A DNA stretch of 64,000 bases from Sipunculus nudus (taxonomy: Eukaryota > Annelida > Sipuncula > Golfingiida > Sipunculidae): positions 66,019,417 to 66,083,416 of the forward strand of contig CM049319.1 in the NCBI GenBank assembly GCA_026874595.1, in the 5' to 3' direction. The notes beneath the pieces were generated by a model, which searched no databases, was not told where the DNA came from, and saw nothing but the letters and a program-made list of their open reading frames with translations. The first letter of the stretch is position 1. Each line of letters begins with the position of its first letter. Of the stretch, positions 1-12,950 are shown piece after piece. The translations under genes and the position numbers were made by a program.

Positions 1-94
1 TGTGTACACCATGTACCAGGGAAAGGCGTGTTGTGTTGGTGTAAATTGTTGGGGGGGGGGGATTATAAGGGTCTAGAGAATTCTTTCATTTCAG

Positions 95-1190
95 GCAGTT
101 TTTAGCTCAGCTGACTTTCAGTCATGCTCAGCTATAGCGATCACTCTTTGTCCGTTGTCCGTCTATCTGTCTGCTAACCAGGCACAAATCGTAACTGCTG
201 TACCTAGAATCTTGTAACTTGACATTCTTAGTGGTTCATGGAAAAAATCTCCTTGGAAACCAGAAATTAGGTCTCTGTTACCCATATCCTTCGAGCTATG
301 GGGCCCCAAAGTACCCTCCAGAATAGTGAAAAATTTCATACAAAAACTTTAATATCTGATTAATTACATCACTCATGGTCATGATTTTTGGCATACATAT
401 TGATCATGAGATGTTCCATCAGTTCTTGCAGACTGGTGGCGCCAACTGATTTTTTAAAATTTTTACGAATTTTTTTCTCTATTTTTGAGACCTTTATTAA
501 TGTGGACATCTGTTAACAGGGCACAAATCATAAAGACTGGACCTAGAGTCTTCATTCTTGATATTCTGAGAGAGCTATGAAAAGTCTCTATGGAAATCAG
601 AAATTAGGTCTCTGTTACCCATATCCTTTGAGCTATGGGGGCCCCAAAGTACCCCCCAGAATAGTGAAAAATTTCATACAAAAAAACTTCAATATCTGAT
701 TAACTACATCACTGATGGTCATGATTTTTGGCATACATATTGATCATGAGATGTTCCATCAGTTCCTGCCGACTGATGGCGCCACCTGTATTTTTTATTT
801 TTTACGAATTTTTTTCTCTATTTTTGAGACCTTTAAAAATGTGGACATCTGTCAACAGGGCACAAATCGTAAAGACTGGACCTAGAATCTTCATTCTTGA
901 CATTATGAGAGACCTATGAAAAGTCTCCATGGAAACCAGAAATTAGGTCTCTGTTACCCATATCCTTTGAGCTATGGGGCCCCAAAGTACCCCCCAGAAT
1001 AGTGAAAAATTTCATAAAAAAAACTTCAATATCTGATTAACTACATCACTGATGGTCATGATTTTTGGCATACATATCGATCATGAGATGTTACATCAGT
1101 TTCTGCAGACTGGTGGAGCCTCCTGTATTTTTTCAAATTTTTACAATTTGTTTCTCTTTTTTTGAGACCTTTAAGGATGTAGTTACCTGT
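95..1190 (+). repeat. 339-bp tandem repeat, three copies, with hairpin/GTCC head
   Basis: The GCACAAATC landmark recurs at 182, 521 and 860, a period of 339 bp. Each unit contains a run about gaaaaatttcatacaaaaa and a GATGTTCCATCAGTT stretch. The head at 106-180 is a worn copy of the dispersed AGCTCAGCTGACTT hairpin plus GTCCG-run element. The open frame at 728-919 is part of this repeat, not a gene. Confidence 0.75.
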
Positions 1191-1199
1191 CTATGAAAA

Positions 1200-2450
1200 A
1201 TAGAAATTTCATGAAAAATATAAATTTCATGACAAATACACATTTACAGACTTTTTTGCAGTGCCTGCAGATATTGGCCTGATTTTTGGTGTGTGGGCAG
1301 ATATTGACCAGTTATAGATCGAGTTCGCTTTTTGTTCCAGTTGACCTACTTTCCATTGTTTTATGGCTCCTAAACATAGAAAATTTTTAATGAAAAATAT
1401 AAATTTTTATGACAAATGTGCAAGTACAGCTGTTTTTAGCCCTCAGCTCATAGGATGATGGGCTATTGTCGTCACCCAAGCTGTCGGTCTGTCCGTCCGT
1501 CTGTCCATCCGGTGTCCGTCCGTTCATCCGTTCCGCGTCTGTTAACTTTTACCTTGTGAGCAGGATATCTCTAAAAGGATTCACCGTTGGAATTTTATTT
1601 CATCAGTGAAGATGTTTATTGATAAAATCTCGGTCAAGTTTGAAGATGGGTGACCTTGACCCATTTTGTTACATTTTAGAGCTGATTATAGAAAAACACT
1701 CAGACGCTTATATCTCAGGAACCATTTATTATGATCATTGGGACTGATGGTCTGTACGAGCTGCACAATTTTGGTAGGGCCACCTGCAATTTCTGATTTT
1801 TTAATGAATTTTTATCGGATTTTTTCAATTTTGGCCTTTTGTACAGGATATCTCCAAAGGTATTCAACACAGGAACTACAAAATCATGGTCAAGTTCAAA
1901 GATGGGTGATCTTGACCTACTTTTCAAGGTCAAGTAGCTTAGTATAGAAAAAACTTAGGAGCTTATCTCTCAGGAAGCATTTGGTGGATTGTTATGAAAT
2001 ATGGTACATACCTCTCCAATTTAAATTTATAACTGATTATCAGCTTTAGCTAATATTCTAGTTTCACAATGCAATGCTTACAGATACTGGCCCAATGTTT
2101 GGTCTGTGGGCGCATAATGACCACTTACAGATCGAGTTTGCGTTTCGTCCCAGTTAACCTATTTTTGACCATATGACAGATCCTGAACATAGAAAATTTC
2201 ATGAAAGACAGAAATTTTTATGAAAAATGCACATGTATGGACTTTTTTTCACAATGCCTGTAGACACTGTTCTGATTATTGGTGTGTTGCTTGATAATGA
2301 CCCGTTACAGATCGAGTTTGTATTTTGCCCTTGTTGACCTACTTTTGACCATTCGACACCTTCTGAACTTAAAATTTACAAAATTTAACAAATGTTTCTA
2401 ATTTGCCCAAGGCGGGGGCATTCGTGTCGTTCCGACACATCTAGTTTTAT
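1200..2450 (+). repeat. Degenerate dispersed repeats, several 180-bp-like copies
   Basis: Blocks near 1250-1430, 2060-2240 and 2250-2410 share 'cagatattggcc...gtgtggg...taatgacc...acagatcgagtttg' and 'catagaaaattt'. A GTCCGTCCGT-rich head lies at 1480-1530. The stretch ends in a GTGTCGTTCCGACAC mini-hairpin near 2425. No coding potential seen. Confidence 0.5.
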
Positions 2451-2677
2451 TTCCTATTTTTAACCACCATTTGTTTTTTTCTTAAACATTTTAATGGTGG
2501 ATGGCAGTTTTGCAGGCCATTCATAACAGGGTACAAATCCTTATGTAGAAAGTTCAAGCTTGACCATGGAAACCTAAAATTAGGTTATTGTGCCCCATTT
2601 TCTGCAAGCTATCATGTGAAAACATAATTTTCCAAACCATGAAAACAGACTTACCCAGGGTTCATTTTTATTTGCAG

Positions 2678-2790
2678 ACTGCTTTATACCTGTCTCTCCC
2701 ATGACAACATACAACATCTCTGGTTAAAAGCCATGAAGGATAACAAGTCAGAGGACAGTCTCAACTTCATCCTGCAAAGCTCCACTAATG
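2678..2790 (+). CDS. SAAL1: SAAL1 coding exon (first in window)
   Basis: Acceptor ...tttgcag and donor gtaagt. The first base completes a codon begun upstream, so this is an internal exon. It encodes LLYTCLSHDNIQHLW and continues to FILQSSTN, resembling the human LLLTCLSQAEVASVW...FIMSSSTN block. It is a helical armadillo-like segment and ends in phase 1. Confidence 0.85.
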
Positions 2791-3363
2791 GTAAGTCTTT
2801 AAAAGACTTGTTTGTAATAATAGTGTAGCACTGAGTAATCAATAACAAGTATATATTCATGGTAAGATACCAAGTAAAACACAGTTTTGCTGTGAAAATC
2901 CCTATATTTCGGCCTGAAAATTCCTGTTCTCCTATATTTTTTACTCAAGTGCTCCTATAAAATTCCTATATTTATTCTGGAACCTGGTCAGAGCCCTGGT
3001 ATAGATAAAAATATCCCTAAATTTCCTAAAGTCAGACATGTATCAGCCGGATAGAATGAGGCAATGGCAGTTTAATTTGGCAGATAAGACATATCCAGGA
3101 TTATGAATTGTGAAGCAAATTGTAACAACTGCTTGTCAATGAAAATTTAGGAAAGGCTAAAAGGGAATCATCTGCTAGTGTTTGCACACCTGGAAACATT
3201 TGCATAATTTATGCAATTTTTTCACATACCTCACTCATTGTCTTGAAATGATAAAAAAAATCTGTATTTACTCCATGTTTCTTTAAGGGGAAGGTTTACG
3301 GAATAAAACGTTTAACATCATATGTGACTATGGGAGTATATGACATACTTTGTGTTGTTACAG

Positions 3364-3487
3364 ATGATTTATTGAAGAACACAATAGAAGTGATTGACAA
3401 AGCCATGGACAGTGATGATGAGCTGTGTACTGAGTGGAGTCAGGGGAGCCTGGTGACCAGTCTGTTGGAAGCAAATAACCAGCTGGG
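3364..3487 (+). CDS. SAAL1: SAAL1 coding exon
   Basis: Acceptor ttgttacag; donor gttagt. It joins in phase to the previous exon (G + AT gives Asp) and encodes DDLLKNTIEVIDKAMDSDDE, then an acidic stretch and LCTEWSQGSLVTSLLEANNQL. Human SAAL1 has the equivalent [24 protein letters not shown] region. It ends in phase 2. The tRNA-like SINE at about 3538 begins only 50 bp downstream. Confidence 0.85.
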
Positions 3488-3537
3488 GTTAGTACTTCAT
3501 TATCTCTGTGCTGATACACAGAGGAAGTTGGGGATCT

Positions 3538-3700
3538 CTGTTAGCTCAGTGGTAGTGTAGACGACCGGCGATCAGAGGGTCATGAGTTTGATTCCCATAC
3601 AGGGTGATCCAACTTTTTCTATGTACTCTTGTTCTATATCTCCATGAGATGGACCAGCATGGCCATTCAAGCATCTTTCTATATCCCTTTTAAAGGTACA
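3538..3700 (+). repeat. tRNA-derived SINE (worn), head region
   Basis: It has a polymerase III A-box-like TAGCTCAGTGGTAG and a B-box-like GTTTGATTC about 42 bp downstream. The ends GGATC/GATCC can pair as part of an acceptor stem. It lies in the SAAL1 intron, just after an exon. The mismatches and missing features argue for a SINE head rather than a working tRNA gene. Confidence 0.55.
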
Positions 3701-5060
3701 TATACATTTAGAATTATATATATATTATTATTTGCTTTTAGCTCCTTTTGGCTGAATACAACGGTCACCAGCAAACCTGTCCTGGCACATTTGTTCAGAC
3801 CAGTTTGTCTGTTTTAATGCCTAGGTTTCACTTACCATATCCTTTACTGTGTCTCATGGTTCAAATATGGAAAGCCAGAAGGTGGCAGTACCGGGAATAA
3901 ACATGATGAATTTTAAGACCGCTTTCTCCTGATGTTCTGTGCACATTCTGCCTGCTGTATTCTGTGTTCATCTGCAGTACTGGTAGGGCATTACCATGGT
4001 TACGAGCACTTTCAGCAATGTGGCTGACTATAGAAAAATGTAGATAGGCCCAATTCTTCCTTGTTTTCCCCAAATTCCTGCTGTTTTCCTACTGTAATAT
4101 ACATTCACCTATTGCAGTGTCATGGCAGCATCACAGTAACCAAAATCAGCCACAAAATCAGCCAGGTTTTCTATGGTAATGGGCCATATGGCCCAACTCC
4201 CAGGATTTGACACCCTAAATCAGTTCCATCCTTTGTGCCAAGAGGTGTTCATTTCTGTACCATGGGCCACATTCTGTCCAGTCCTCTTTTAACATTTCAA
4301 AGAGAACATGGATCCCTCAAGATCAACCACTTGCATTCACATCCTCCTTTGGTTTCCTATGGTGAAGCCACTTCCTACCAAGTCTTCCCACAACCTTCAA
4401 GAAAGTGGTGAACCTTACACTGAAGATTGTAAGTGAGACTTAGGCTTTAAAGTAAGAAACATTTATATTTCTTGATTCTAAGTCAAGTAATCTTTCCATA
4501 AGTGAAAATTCATATGAGTAAGAATACTTGGCTTATGCAATTTGCTACACTTCCGTAACTATTCCAGTTCTATAGACTCACTTTAGCTGATAGACTTTCT
4601 GTTTCAACATTAGGTTATAGTAGGCACTGAGTATTATGCCCCAATTCCTCTGTTAACTTCAGATACTAGGTAAGATGAGTGCATTATTGTATGAAATCCT
4701 ATCAGATTCTTACTGATCACAAAGATATCATGTTATATGGAGGATGGAAAAATACTGTCAAAAACACACAGAAGATAAAACTTCCAAGGAGCAGTCAGTG
4801 TTAAAACTTGACCTTGAGAATGGGATAAAAACCTGTGGGGTCTTAAACTTTACCTTTCAAATATACTGATTCAAAGATATTTTATGAGTTAGTGTTTATA
4901 ATCAGCTATCATGCAATAGTGTGCATGTAAATTCAATAATTTACATAATATAGATTTCAAGACTTCATAAACAGTTTTGATTGTTGAAATAATTTAAACC
5001 TCTGAGTACTGTAATCATTATCACTACATCAGATGTTGATATCTCTCTTGTTGATATTAG

Positions 5061-5143
5061 AAAGAAGAACAACACAGCTTTGGACACATTCCTCCACATA
5101 TTTCAACTTGTCTCAACAACAGAACCAGGAGTTGAAGCTTTAG
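5061..5143 (+). CDS. SAAL1: SAAL1 coding exon
   Basis: Acceptor gttgatattag; donor gtaaac. It encodes KKNNTALDTFLHIFQLVSTT then EPGVEAL, matching the human WLDVYMHILQLLTTVDDGIQAI segment in register. Phase 2 in, phase 1 out. Confidence 0.85.
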
Positions 5144-5213
5144 GTAAACTTATGTATTCTTCAATTGTTTCTACTGCATTCTTGAGTATATTCTACCACC
5201 CATGCCCACCTGT

Positions 5214-5890
5214 TTTTAGCTCAGCTGACTATAAGTCATCTGAGCTATAGTCGTGGTCCTTTGTCCGTCGTCCGGCCGTCCGGCCGTACGTCCGTTAACA
5301 GGGCACGTTTTAAAACTGTTGGACCTACGAATCAAAAATTCTGCATACCATTAGATGTCCCCAAAATCTCCTACCATACCGAAAATTGGGTCATTAGAAC
5401 TTCGTTACTTCAAGATATTAAGGAAAAACCTCCGTTTTCCATAAAAAAGCCATTGTTACACTTCAAGGCTGCCTAATATCAAAACCACTGATCTGTTTTT
5501 GATCAGATTTAGTATTCATATTCTTCCATACATTTTCTGTGCACATACCAAAAATTAGGTCAGTATTGGGTATTATTTTGAAGTTATAGGCCCAAATATA
5601 ATGCAATTTTTTAAAAATCAGGAAATATATTTGCTCACTTAACATGAGAATTGCTGAAGCTGAAGACTTTTTTTCAGGAATATAACTTTATTTAATCAAG
5701 ATTCAATTGTTTACCCAAAATTAGATCTGAATTTTGCAAATTGTTCAAGTTATTAGCATAAATAACAAAAATCAATACCTTAAATTTTGTCCAAATTTGG
5801 CAGTGGCACGTTTTATCCCTGTAAGTACTGTTGATTTTATTTTCACAGCATATATACATAAGGATTTAATCTTTTAAAATCTGAAATTTC
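5214..5890 (+). repeat. Dispersed repeat A, uninterrupted copy
   Basis: It begins with the hairpin AGCTCAGCTGACT/AGTCATCTGAGCT, continues with GTCCGTCGTCCGGCCGTCC and GTTAACAGGGCAC, and runs to about 5890. The same element is present at 11601-11797 plus 14760-15240, where it is split by an insertion. This copy has the single, uninterrupted AAAAACCT site. Confidence 0.7.
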
Positions 5891-6829
5891 AAAGAAATTG
5901 TTTGAAAAGAGTAGCTTTTATTCAAGTTTTCATACACCATGTCAAGTGTTGTTTACATCTGGCCCACCTAGTAGTACAGCCTTCACTTGCATTATGTAAC
6001 CCACCCCAGGCAGCTTGCCTTGGCCCAGCTTGGCCACTACTAGCAGGCTTCCCCTCTGCCCTGCACTCACCCCCCCCCCCAGCTGGTGCATAAACTAGAT
6101 GAATGTTATAATTTTCTGTATTTTATTTTATTCTTGGACATGCTACATTTTAGATTTTGTATTGTACCACCAGGGTTACAATGATTAAAGTGCACATTTA
6201 ATTGTGTCCACAAAGTGATGTATTGCTATGAAAGTGTGGATGTTCATCAGATAAGTAATGCTTTGCTTCAGAAGAGTAAAACTTCACCAGGTGTGAAATT
6301 GACTATTAATTCCAGTAATTAATTATAGCTGAGATTGTAATTAGCATAATGATATTGTTTGTCCCTCATTCAACCAACAGTGTGTATACTTTATTTGAAA
6401 AGATGTTTTTGTTTTATCAAATGTACTGAATCTTTTATTTTATTTCGGTGAATAAAATTAAGCATGTACTGAAAACTCCAATGTGCAAAACTTTTTAATA
6501 GGGATTCAAGGAATAATTTTGTAGATGCCATGTTGTTATATATAAACTTAAATGCATTATTCCCTTGAAAGTGAAATGAAGGTATTAGTCCATTCTGTCC
6601 ACTTGCCTGTCCATCTGCAAATTTTTCATATGCATCACAGAATCTCAAAACTCTTACTGTTTTTCTTCATGACAGTCTTGTCAGAGTATTAGTTTGCAAT
6701 CATATATTGAGAACTTTACTATAACCAAGTAGGAGGGCCCTTTCCTCTTAGCTTCTCTTATGCTTATAAAAATAAAAAACATTACAATAGATTTTTTTCA
6801 TATTTTGCATTTGCAAAAATTTCAAACTT

Positions 6830-7760
6830 AAGCTGGTTGTCGTGACCCATGGGTCCTTTGTTTATATTCTGGATTCTCAACATCATTGTTTGGCTAAAAC
6901 TGAATAAATACCAGACATGGTGCGAATACTTGGCAAATGTATATGAATATGAATATGAATATGTACTCCATTATAAAATTTCTTCATAAGAATGGGAATT
7001 CAGGTAAAAATGAAAGAATTTGAATACCAGTGCAAATACTTTCAAAATGTATTCATGAATGCATTCATGAATATATTCTATAATATTATTTTAATAATCA
7101 TTTCAGTTATATTTTATTAAAAAAATCATATGATTCTCTTATTATTTTTAATAAAAATTATATTTGGCACAATATTTGTTATTAAATTTTAATAAATAGT
7201 TAAACTCTTTATCTTATATGTGCTGCTTATCAGTTATATGGCCAAGTCAAAATCTGTATGACAGTGGCACTCCATTTGTTAATAAAATAAATGAAATCAA
7301 TCTCTTCCTTGTCTCCAAAGAAACTATCAAAATCATACATAAGCTAAACACTAACAACTCATAATACAGCTTATATTTATTTTTCCACACAGAACCAGCA
7401 TGTGCCTCATTTCAAAATCATATTTTTTTATCTTATATAACAGCTGAGCGCCGTGACCCATAGGTCCCTTGTTTATATGCCTGTCTGTGTTGGGACATAT
7501 TATGATAATCCTTTTGTCCGTCGATCTGTCTTTCTGTCTTTCTGTCCATCTGTATAGCTGTCTGTCTGTTAGCTTTTAGTGTTGCCATGATAACTTACTG
7601 GGGCATTGATCAATTTTCATAAAATTGACCATATAACTATTAACCCATAGATATCTCGCATGAGTACAGTTATGGGTCAAATCAACACATTTACTAAAGT
7701 CAGAGATGACTAGGCTACTTTGTAGTGTTGCTGAGATAACTTACCAGGAGTATGATGGAT
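6830..7760 (+). repeat. Dispersed repeat with GTGACCCATGGGTCC head
   Basis: Two heads (near 6836 and 7440) share a ggttgtcGTGACCCATgGGTCC core. The palindromic GACCCATGGGTC is followed by a TTTGTTTAT block, and at 7505-7560 by a run of CTGTCTGTC. Inverse-orientation copies lie at about 41630-41665 and 42222-42256 in the calpain introns. The body at 7560-7740 resembles 16140-16270. Confidence 0.5.
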
Positions 7761-7892
7761 TGATAAAACCCAACAAATATTAACTGATATTATATCTCCC
7801 TAAATTTGATTTCCAGCAAAATCCATGCTAATTTAATTAAATCATAGGTCACCATATGGCACCATATGGCACTGTGTTAAAGGATTTTCTTA

Positions 7893-8060
7893 AGAGGGGG
7901 GTTAAAAATTTGGAGCTGGATGCACTATGTGACACCATGCTGTCATTGGTCTGATTATAATTCTTTGCTCTATGTGCACCCTAGTGTTCTGACCCTGAGA
8001 ACCTTGGTATACAAAGCAGCAGTAAAAACAAAAAGGGAGACCTGGGACAAGTGCAGTGTA
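7893..8060 (+). repeat. Repeat shared with 48445-48610
   Basis: AATTTGGAGCTGGATGCA and AATTCTTTGCTCTATGTGCACC, then a TATACAAAGCA block, recur in the same order and strand at 48450-48575. It is an old dispersed element, not coding. Confidence 0.5.
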
Positions 8061-8099
8061 TAACCACTGTTTAAGGAGGCTTGAACCAATTTATAATTG

Positions 8100-8900
8100 T
8101 CTGATGTCCTGACAAGTATATAGCACAGTACGCTCCCGGGGCAGCGGAAATCTTACGCTTCTAGAGAAGCAACTGATTTTTACGCTGCCAGCTTTGACCA
8201 TTTATGATATATTTAGACACCAGATGGCGGTTCGTTGTCTGCTGAAAAACATGTGCGTATGATGTGACAAGCAGCCAACCAGATGCCAATAAACAAGCAT
8301 GCGACAGGCATCCTGGCTCCGCCCATAGCTGCGCTTCAAGCGCCGTTTGAAGACAGTTAATGGTCGAATTTTAATTGCTCCCTCTGCATTCTCGCATCAT
8401 CGACCAATTCGATTATGACAGTATGACTGTGTTGGCGTAGACATGTATCTGTTGTCTGCAGAACTTGAACCAGCCAGCAAGGTGTGCACGCAGCCTTTGT
8501 TGTTATTATGTTTTGTTTGAATTACAGCTCACTGGCTGGGCATCCTATGTGCCCAAGGCCCTAAGCAAACCATGTCTGCAGCAATTCTCTTCGAGCCTGT
8601 GGCCTGTTCAGACAGTTACTGGGAAGATGAGCTGTCACTCAAAATGAAATGAACATGATTGGCTCCATGTATTCCTCCCTTGGCCATGTCTTCCAACACA
8701 AGGTCTCATCTGATTGGACAAAAATACAGTGCTTCCCTCTGGTGTAGCAATTCAGGATACGAGGTCATAACAAACAGTGCTTACCACATAGGCAGTAGGC
8801 CTATAGTTAATGCGCTGTGTAAAGAGCGTAATAACACTGAAATATATTTATAAACATGCCAGGCTAGTGTTGGGCTTTCCCTGACACTGACTGAGACTTG
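8100..8900. other. GC-richer intronic stretch, no gene recognised
   Basis: This part of the SAAL1 intron is noticeably richer in CpG and GC than its surroundings (for example 8140-8360). Two short open frames (8465-8647, 8659-8853) lack splice context or family motifs. I see no RNA gene. It may be an unrecognised repeat. Confidence 0.3.
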
Positions 8901-8967
8901 TCTCCCATTCTGTTTGCTCAAATGTTTTACTGTATGAACCATGCACAAGAGTGTTACCTTTTACCAG

Positions 8968-9135
8968 TGTCAGCGTCAGACCGTGTGGTTAAAGTGCTGG
9001 AGCAGTACCTAGAGAAGCTGTGTGACTCTGATGTGGTTCTGGTTGAGGGAGAGGAAGGCAGCTTAGCATCAGCTTTCTCAGTGCTGGCCTGCCTGTTACA
9101 GTCTTGCAACAAAACAGCCTCACTGTTGATGGAGG
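8968..9135 (+). CDS. SAAL1: SAAL1 coding exon
   Basis: Acceptor ttttaccag; donor gtaagt. It encodes SASDRVVKVLEQYLEKLCDS, an acidic turn (VEGEEGS) and LASAFSVLACLLQSCNKTAS, then LLME. The SVLACLLQS helix lines up with VFSVLSAIYAS of human SAAL1. Phase 1 in and out. The open frame extends upstream of the acceptor but without similarity, so the acceptor at 8967 was chosen by phase. Confidence 0.82.
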
Positions 9136-10439
9136 GTAAGTGAACATTGTGGGAGCGAAGTTGTCATTGTGTATTGAACTTGACTGCACATAAACAACTC
9201 ATTCCCTTGCTAATTTTTGATCATTTCCAAGTTTTGAAATAACTTATCTTAAGACACACATATATTAATATTTCATAATTTCACCATCAAATGTCAGCTC
9301 AAGTTTCAGTAATTTCTACACCACTTGATAGATAAATAGACAAACCAGAAAATTTTGAAAATCAGAGGGGCCAACCCCCTGTATATTGCAAAAGTAACAC
9401 TAGAAATAATCATGTCAGGCCAAATAATTTATTAATTAGTTTAGTGGATTCATGGATACATTTTCTTTGAAACATTCATAAAGTCTGAACAGGAAAAAGA
9501 TATATAAGAATGATCCCAAGTTAGATGAACTATTATTAGATTCATTTTGTCTTTCTATCGCTAGATGCACAATTCATGTACTAAATATGATACCACCATA
9601 TGATAGTGATATCATACTAAATATTATCTGACATACGTTCCACAGTATACCACATGTTATCATAGAACAACATTTTTAAGAATAAATGACAATATGATGA
9701 AACTTCATTGGCAGAGGTCTTTGTTATAGTTACCTCCGTGAATCCAAGCACGGGGTATGTTTTTGGCGGTGTTGGTTTGTTTATCTGCAAAATTACTCAA
9801 AAAATTCTCAAGGGAGTTTGATGATATTTTCAGGATAGCTTGGCAGTAATAACTAAACAGAAGAATGCCAAAGCGCAACTTTTGACAATGCACATGACAT
9901 TTGATACAGCCAGGAATGGAATAGCCCATACGTAAACAAAGTGAAGCTAAGGACATTTCATAGTTTGAGTAAAACTACATAAATTTTTATTTGACATGGT
10001 CAAATGGTTTGTCTATGAGCAACATTACTCAAAAAGTTATTCATGGTAATGATACAAGGAACAATTAATTTTTGGTGGGGGGGGGGGAGGGGGGGGGGTG
10101 ACCCATGTGAAAATAAACCCGGATAGTTTTATGGGGTTTTATAGCACATTTGTTCACATGGAGACGTAGCATGTGACGATATGGACATCTTTGGAGTGTG
10201 AGTCATGATGTAACAGACGTGACATCACAGAGGACAATGACATCACTCACATGTACGTGCCGATTCCCTGAAAGGTGTCAGTAAATCAATGTTCAGCATG
10301 GGAGCCATTTTTATTTGGGAAAATATTGCGTTTCTGACAATGCCATATTCGGAAATGAGTTGCCTTGGTGGAGGTCTGCATTCTCTCAGCACATTATTAT
10401 TTTGAATATATTTCATGGTAATATATGGTTTACTTTCAG

Positions 10440-10882
10440 AGAAAGGACTTATCAGATGTACTTTGAAGATATTAGCTGTCATACACCCAAAGCTACATAA
10501 ACACCAAATGCATCAGCTGTCAAGACAAATATCAAGAACAACATCATGTGGTTCACCTGTCAATCAAAGTCTGTGTGAATCTTTTAACTCCGCCCATTCT
10601 AATGAACCGAGCTGTCAGTCAAATGAAACCGACCAATCAGCTCTTGAAGTACCACATGCCAGCACATCAAGGGAGGAGCCTGAAAATGTCAGGCCTGAAC
10701 AAAGAGATAAAGATACAAATGCACAAGATTTGGACTCCAAAGAAACACAGGTGGTGCCAGTGGGTGAGGAAGATATTAACACTGATGGGACTAAAGTCTG
10801 TGAGGATAACCAGAAACTGCTGATGCTCCTATTTGAGTCAATCCAAGGTCTACTGATCAGTCTGGTTACAATGCTTAAACAG
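10440..10882 (+). CDS. SAAL1: SAAL1 coding exon with low-complexity linker
   Basis: Acceptor ttactttcag; donor gtgagg. The 443-bp exon starts EKGLIRCTLKILAVIHPKLH, equivalent to LIDSLIRVLQNMEQ in human. It then has a roughly 90-residue polar linker rich in S, T, E, Q and D (for example HASTSREEPENVRPEQRDKD). It ends with a hydrophobic helix LLMLLFESIQGLLISLVTML then KQ. Human SAAL1 has a polar linker at the same place, followed by a helix. Ends in phase 0. Confidence 0.82.
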
Positions 10883-11600
10883 GTGAGGTGTCATAAAAAT
10901 ATAACCAGTCTGAATCAATGCTGTTTAAGTGTTTATGTTGTAAAATTAAATATATTGAAAGATACCAATTGATCTAATGGTGAAGAAAACAATATGTCTC
11001 TAGGCCATAGCTGGTCCACTTTAAATGAACATAGTCGATGGTGATATGTCCATTTTCCATCATCCAGCTGCTCAGATTTTTATACCTCCTCATTTGTATA
11101 AATAAAAAATTCCCCCCTTTGTTTGGGAGAGTTGCCCAAATTATGCAAATTTTGCACTTGTCAGGTGATTGACTGTAAACATTGACCCTGGTAGCATGAT
11201 TGGTTGCATGCAACTGCCCTGCTCATGATTATTCATTGAATGAATATGAGGTTAAAGTCACACAGAGTTAATGGTGAGGTCAAACACATTGCTGCATCAC
11301 CTGTAATCAGCTTGTAATCATACAGATAGGTGATGAGTGTTGAATTAACTCAAAAGGTTACATGTGAATGTACAAGCCAAAGTTTTTAATTCCATATCTA
11401 TGGTAACTGCTTCCTGTTTCCAGTGCTCACAGAACTTGTTCCACAGCCACATATAATCTGCCGGAAGACATGCTTGTGTGCAATCAGAAATTCAGCAAAC
11501 ATGCTGGTAGATATACCAAAAGGCAGTGTTATAACAGAATATTTTTCATAGATGGTTGGTGCTGTTAGAAAGAAACCAATCACATCTTGTGGGTGATCTG

Positions 11601-11797
11601 GTTTTTAGCTCAGCTGACTTTAAGTCATCTGAGCTATAGTAGTGGTGCATTGTCTGTTGTCCGTCTGTCCATAGATGTGGCATGTTTTGAAACCGTAAGA
11701 CCTTGGAATTCAAAATTCGGCATAATGTAAGATCTCCTACCAAGCCAAAAACTGGGTCTTTGCGACTTCGTTCCTTTGAGAAATTAAGGAAAAACCT
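11601..11797 (+). repeat. Dispersed repeat A, interrupted copy, left part
   Basis: The hairpin AGCTCAGCTGACTTTAAGTC followed by ATCTGAGCT and a GTCCGTC head match the copy at 5214. The similarity stops just after AAAAACCT at 11790-11797 and resumes at 14760. Confidence 0.7.
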
Positions 11798-12600
11798 CAA
11801 TTTTTTAGCAAACCTGTGAGCTTATGTGATGGTGCAGCGTTGTCCGTCGTGCGTCGTCTGTTGTGCGTCGTCTGTACGTTAACCATAGCTATCTCAAAAA
11901 TGGCAGAAGCTAGCATCACTAAATTTTTGCAAATAATCAGTCATCTGAAAAACTCTATCGGATTTTGTTAATTTTTTTTCTAACTGCATTTTCTAAGATT
12001 TTAAAGGGAAAAAGCTTTAAAAATCTTCTTCTCCAAAACTGTCCAGGCAAATTGTCCAATATTTCACAGAAATGATCCCTTGAACAATCTTTCTCAAGTT
12101 TGTTCGAATGGTTTCAGTTCAGAGATTTTTGGCTGAGTTAAAGGAGGTTGAACTTAGTCATCTGTCCAAAAAAGCACACTAAAATTAAAATCTCAGAAAC
12201 GGTTGGAGCTTTCATCACCAAATTTTATACCAATGTCTGTCACATATGTCATATCTGAAATTGAGGTATTGGTGGCACCACCTACATTGATGTGTTTTTT
12301 ACAAGCGAAAATGTGATTTTAAACTCTTCTAGCTTATACACTGATTTATGATGAAACTTTTAAGCTGATTAGTTTAAACTTTACAAGAATTATTCTATGG
12401 TAGGGTTCTGCCAGTTTTATAAAAATAGATTGGGTAAATACAGCTTTGAAAAAGCATTGTAGCCAATTGAAAAAGGCTTTCTGTGTTTGAAAACAGATTT
12501 GACAACATGCTGAGTTTCAGCAGCCAAGTCAAGGGGTCACTCAGTAGAAACAGGTGGGGTCCAGATATCACCATGGCAACTGAACTGGCTCTGGCGGGTG

Positions 12601-12661
12601 TCTAGACAATGTGTCTAGACGTCTAGACACAGCTTCTAGACGTCTAGACACAATGTCTAGA
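12601..12661. repeat. Palindromic cluster of six TCTAGA sites
   Basis: TCTAGA starts at 12601, 12614, 12622, 12635, 12643 and 12656. The spacing strictly alternates 13, 8, 13, 8, 13 (period 21). The whole block is close to its own reverse complement. It lies in the composite insertion in the SAAL1 intron. Confidence 0.8.
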
Positions 12662-12950
12662 TGCAGAATTCTCAGATTATTGGAACTATATCTTTCAACT
12701 GTTTTAAAAAACTTGGTTTGCATTTTTAGTGAATCTGGTTTATCATCAGGTCACATGTGAACTGCTGCGCCGTCATTTTTGGTTGACCTCTGACCTTTCC
12801 TGGCTGCACAGCATCCATTTGTGCGTCTGTTTCCACACATAAACCCGCATATCTCGGGAACCGTTTGACCAATCAGGCTAAAAATTTTGCACAAATGTAG
12901 GCCTGTGATAGCTTTATTACATACACTAAAAACCTGCAACCATTTTTGCA

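Noticed and set aside
3538-3612. Possible functional tRNA gene
   Set aside because: Stem pairing is incomplete, the B box has a mismatch, and the downstream sequence and family context point to a SINE head.
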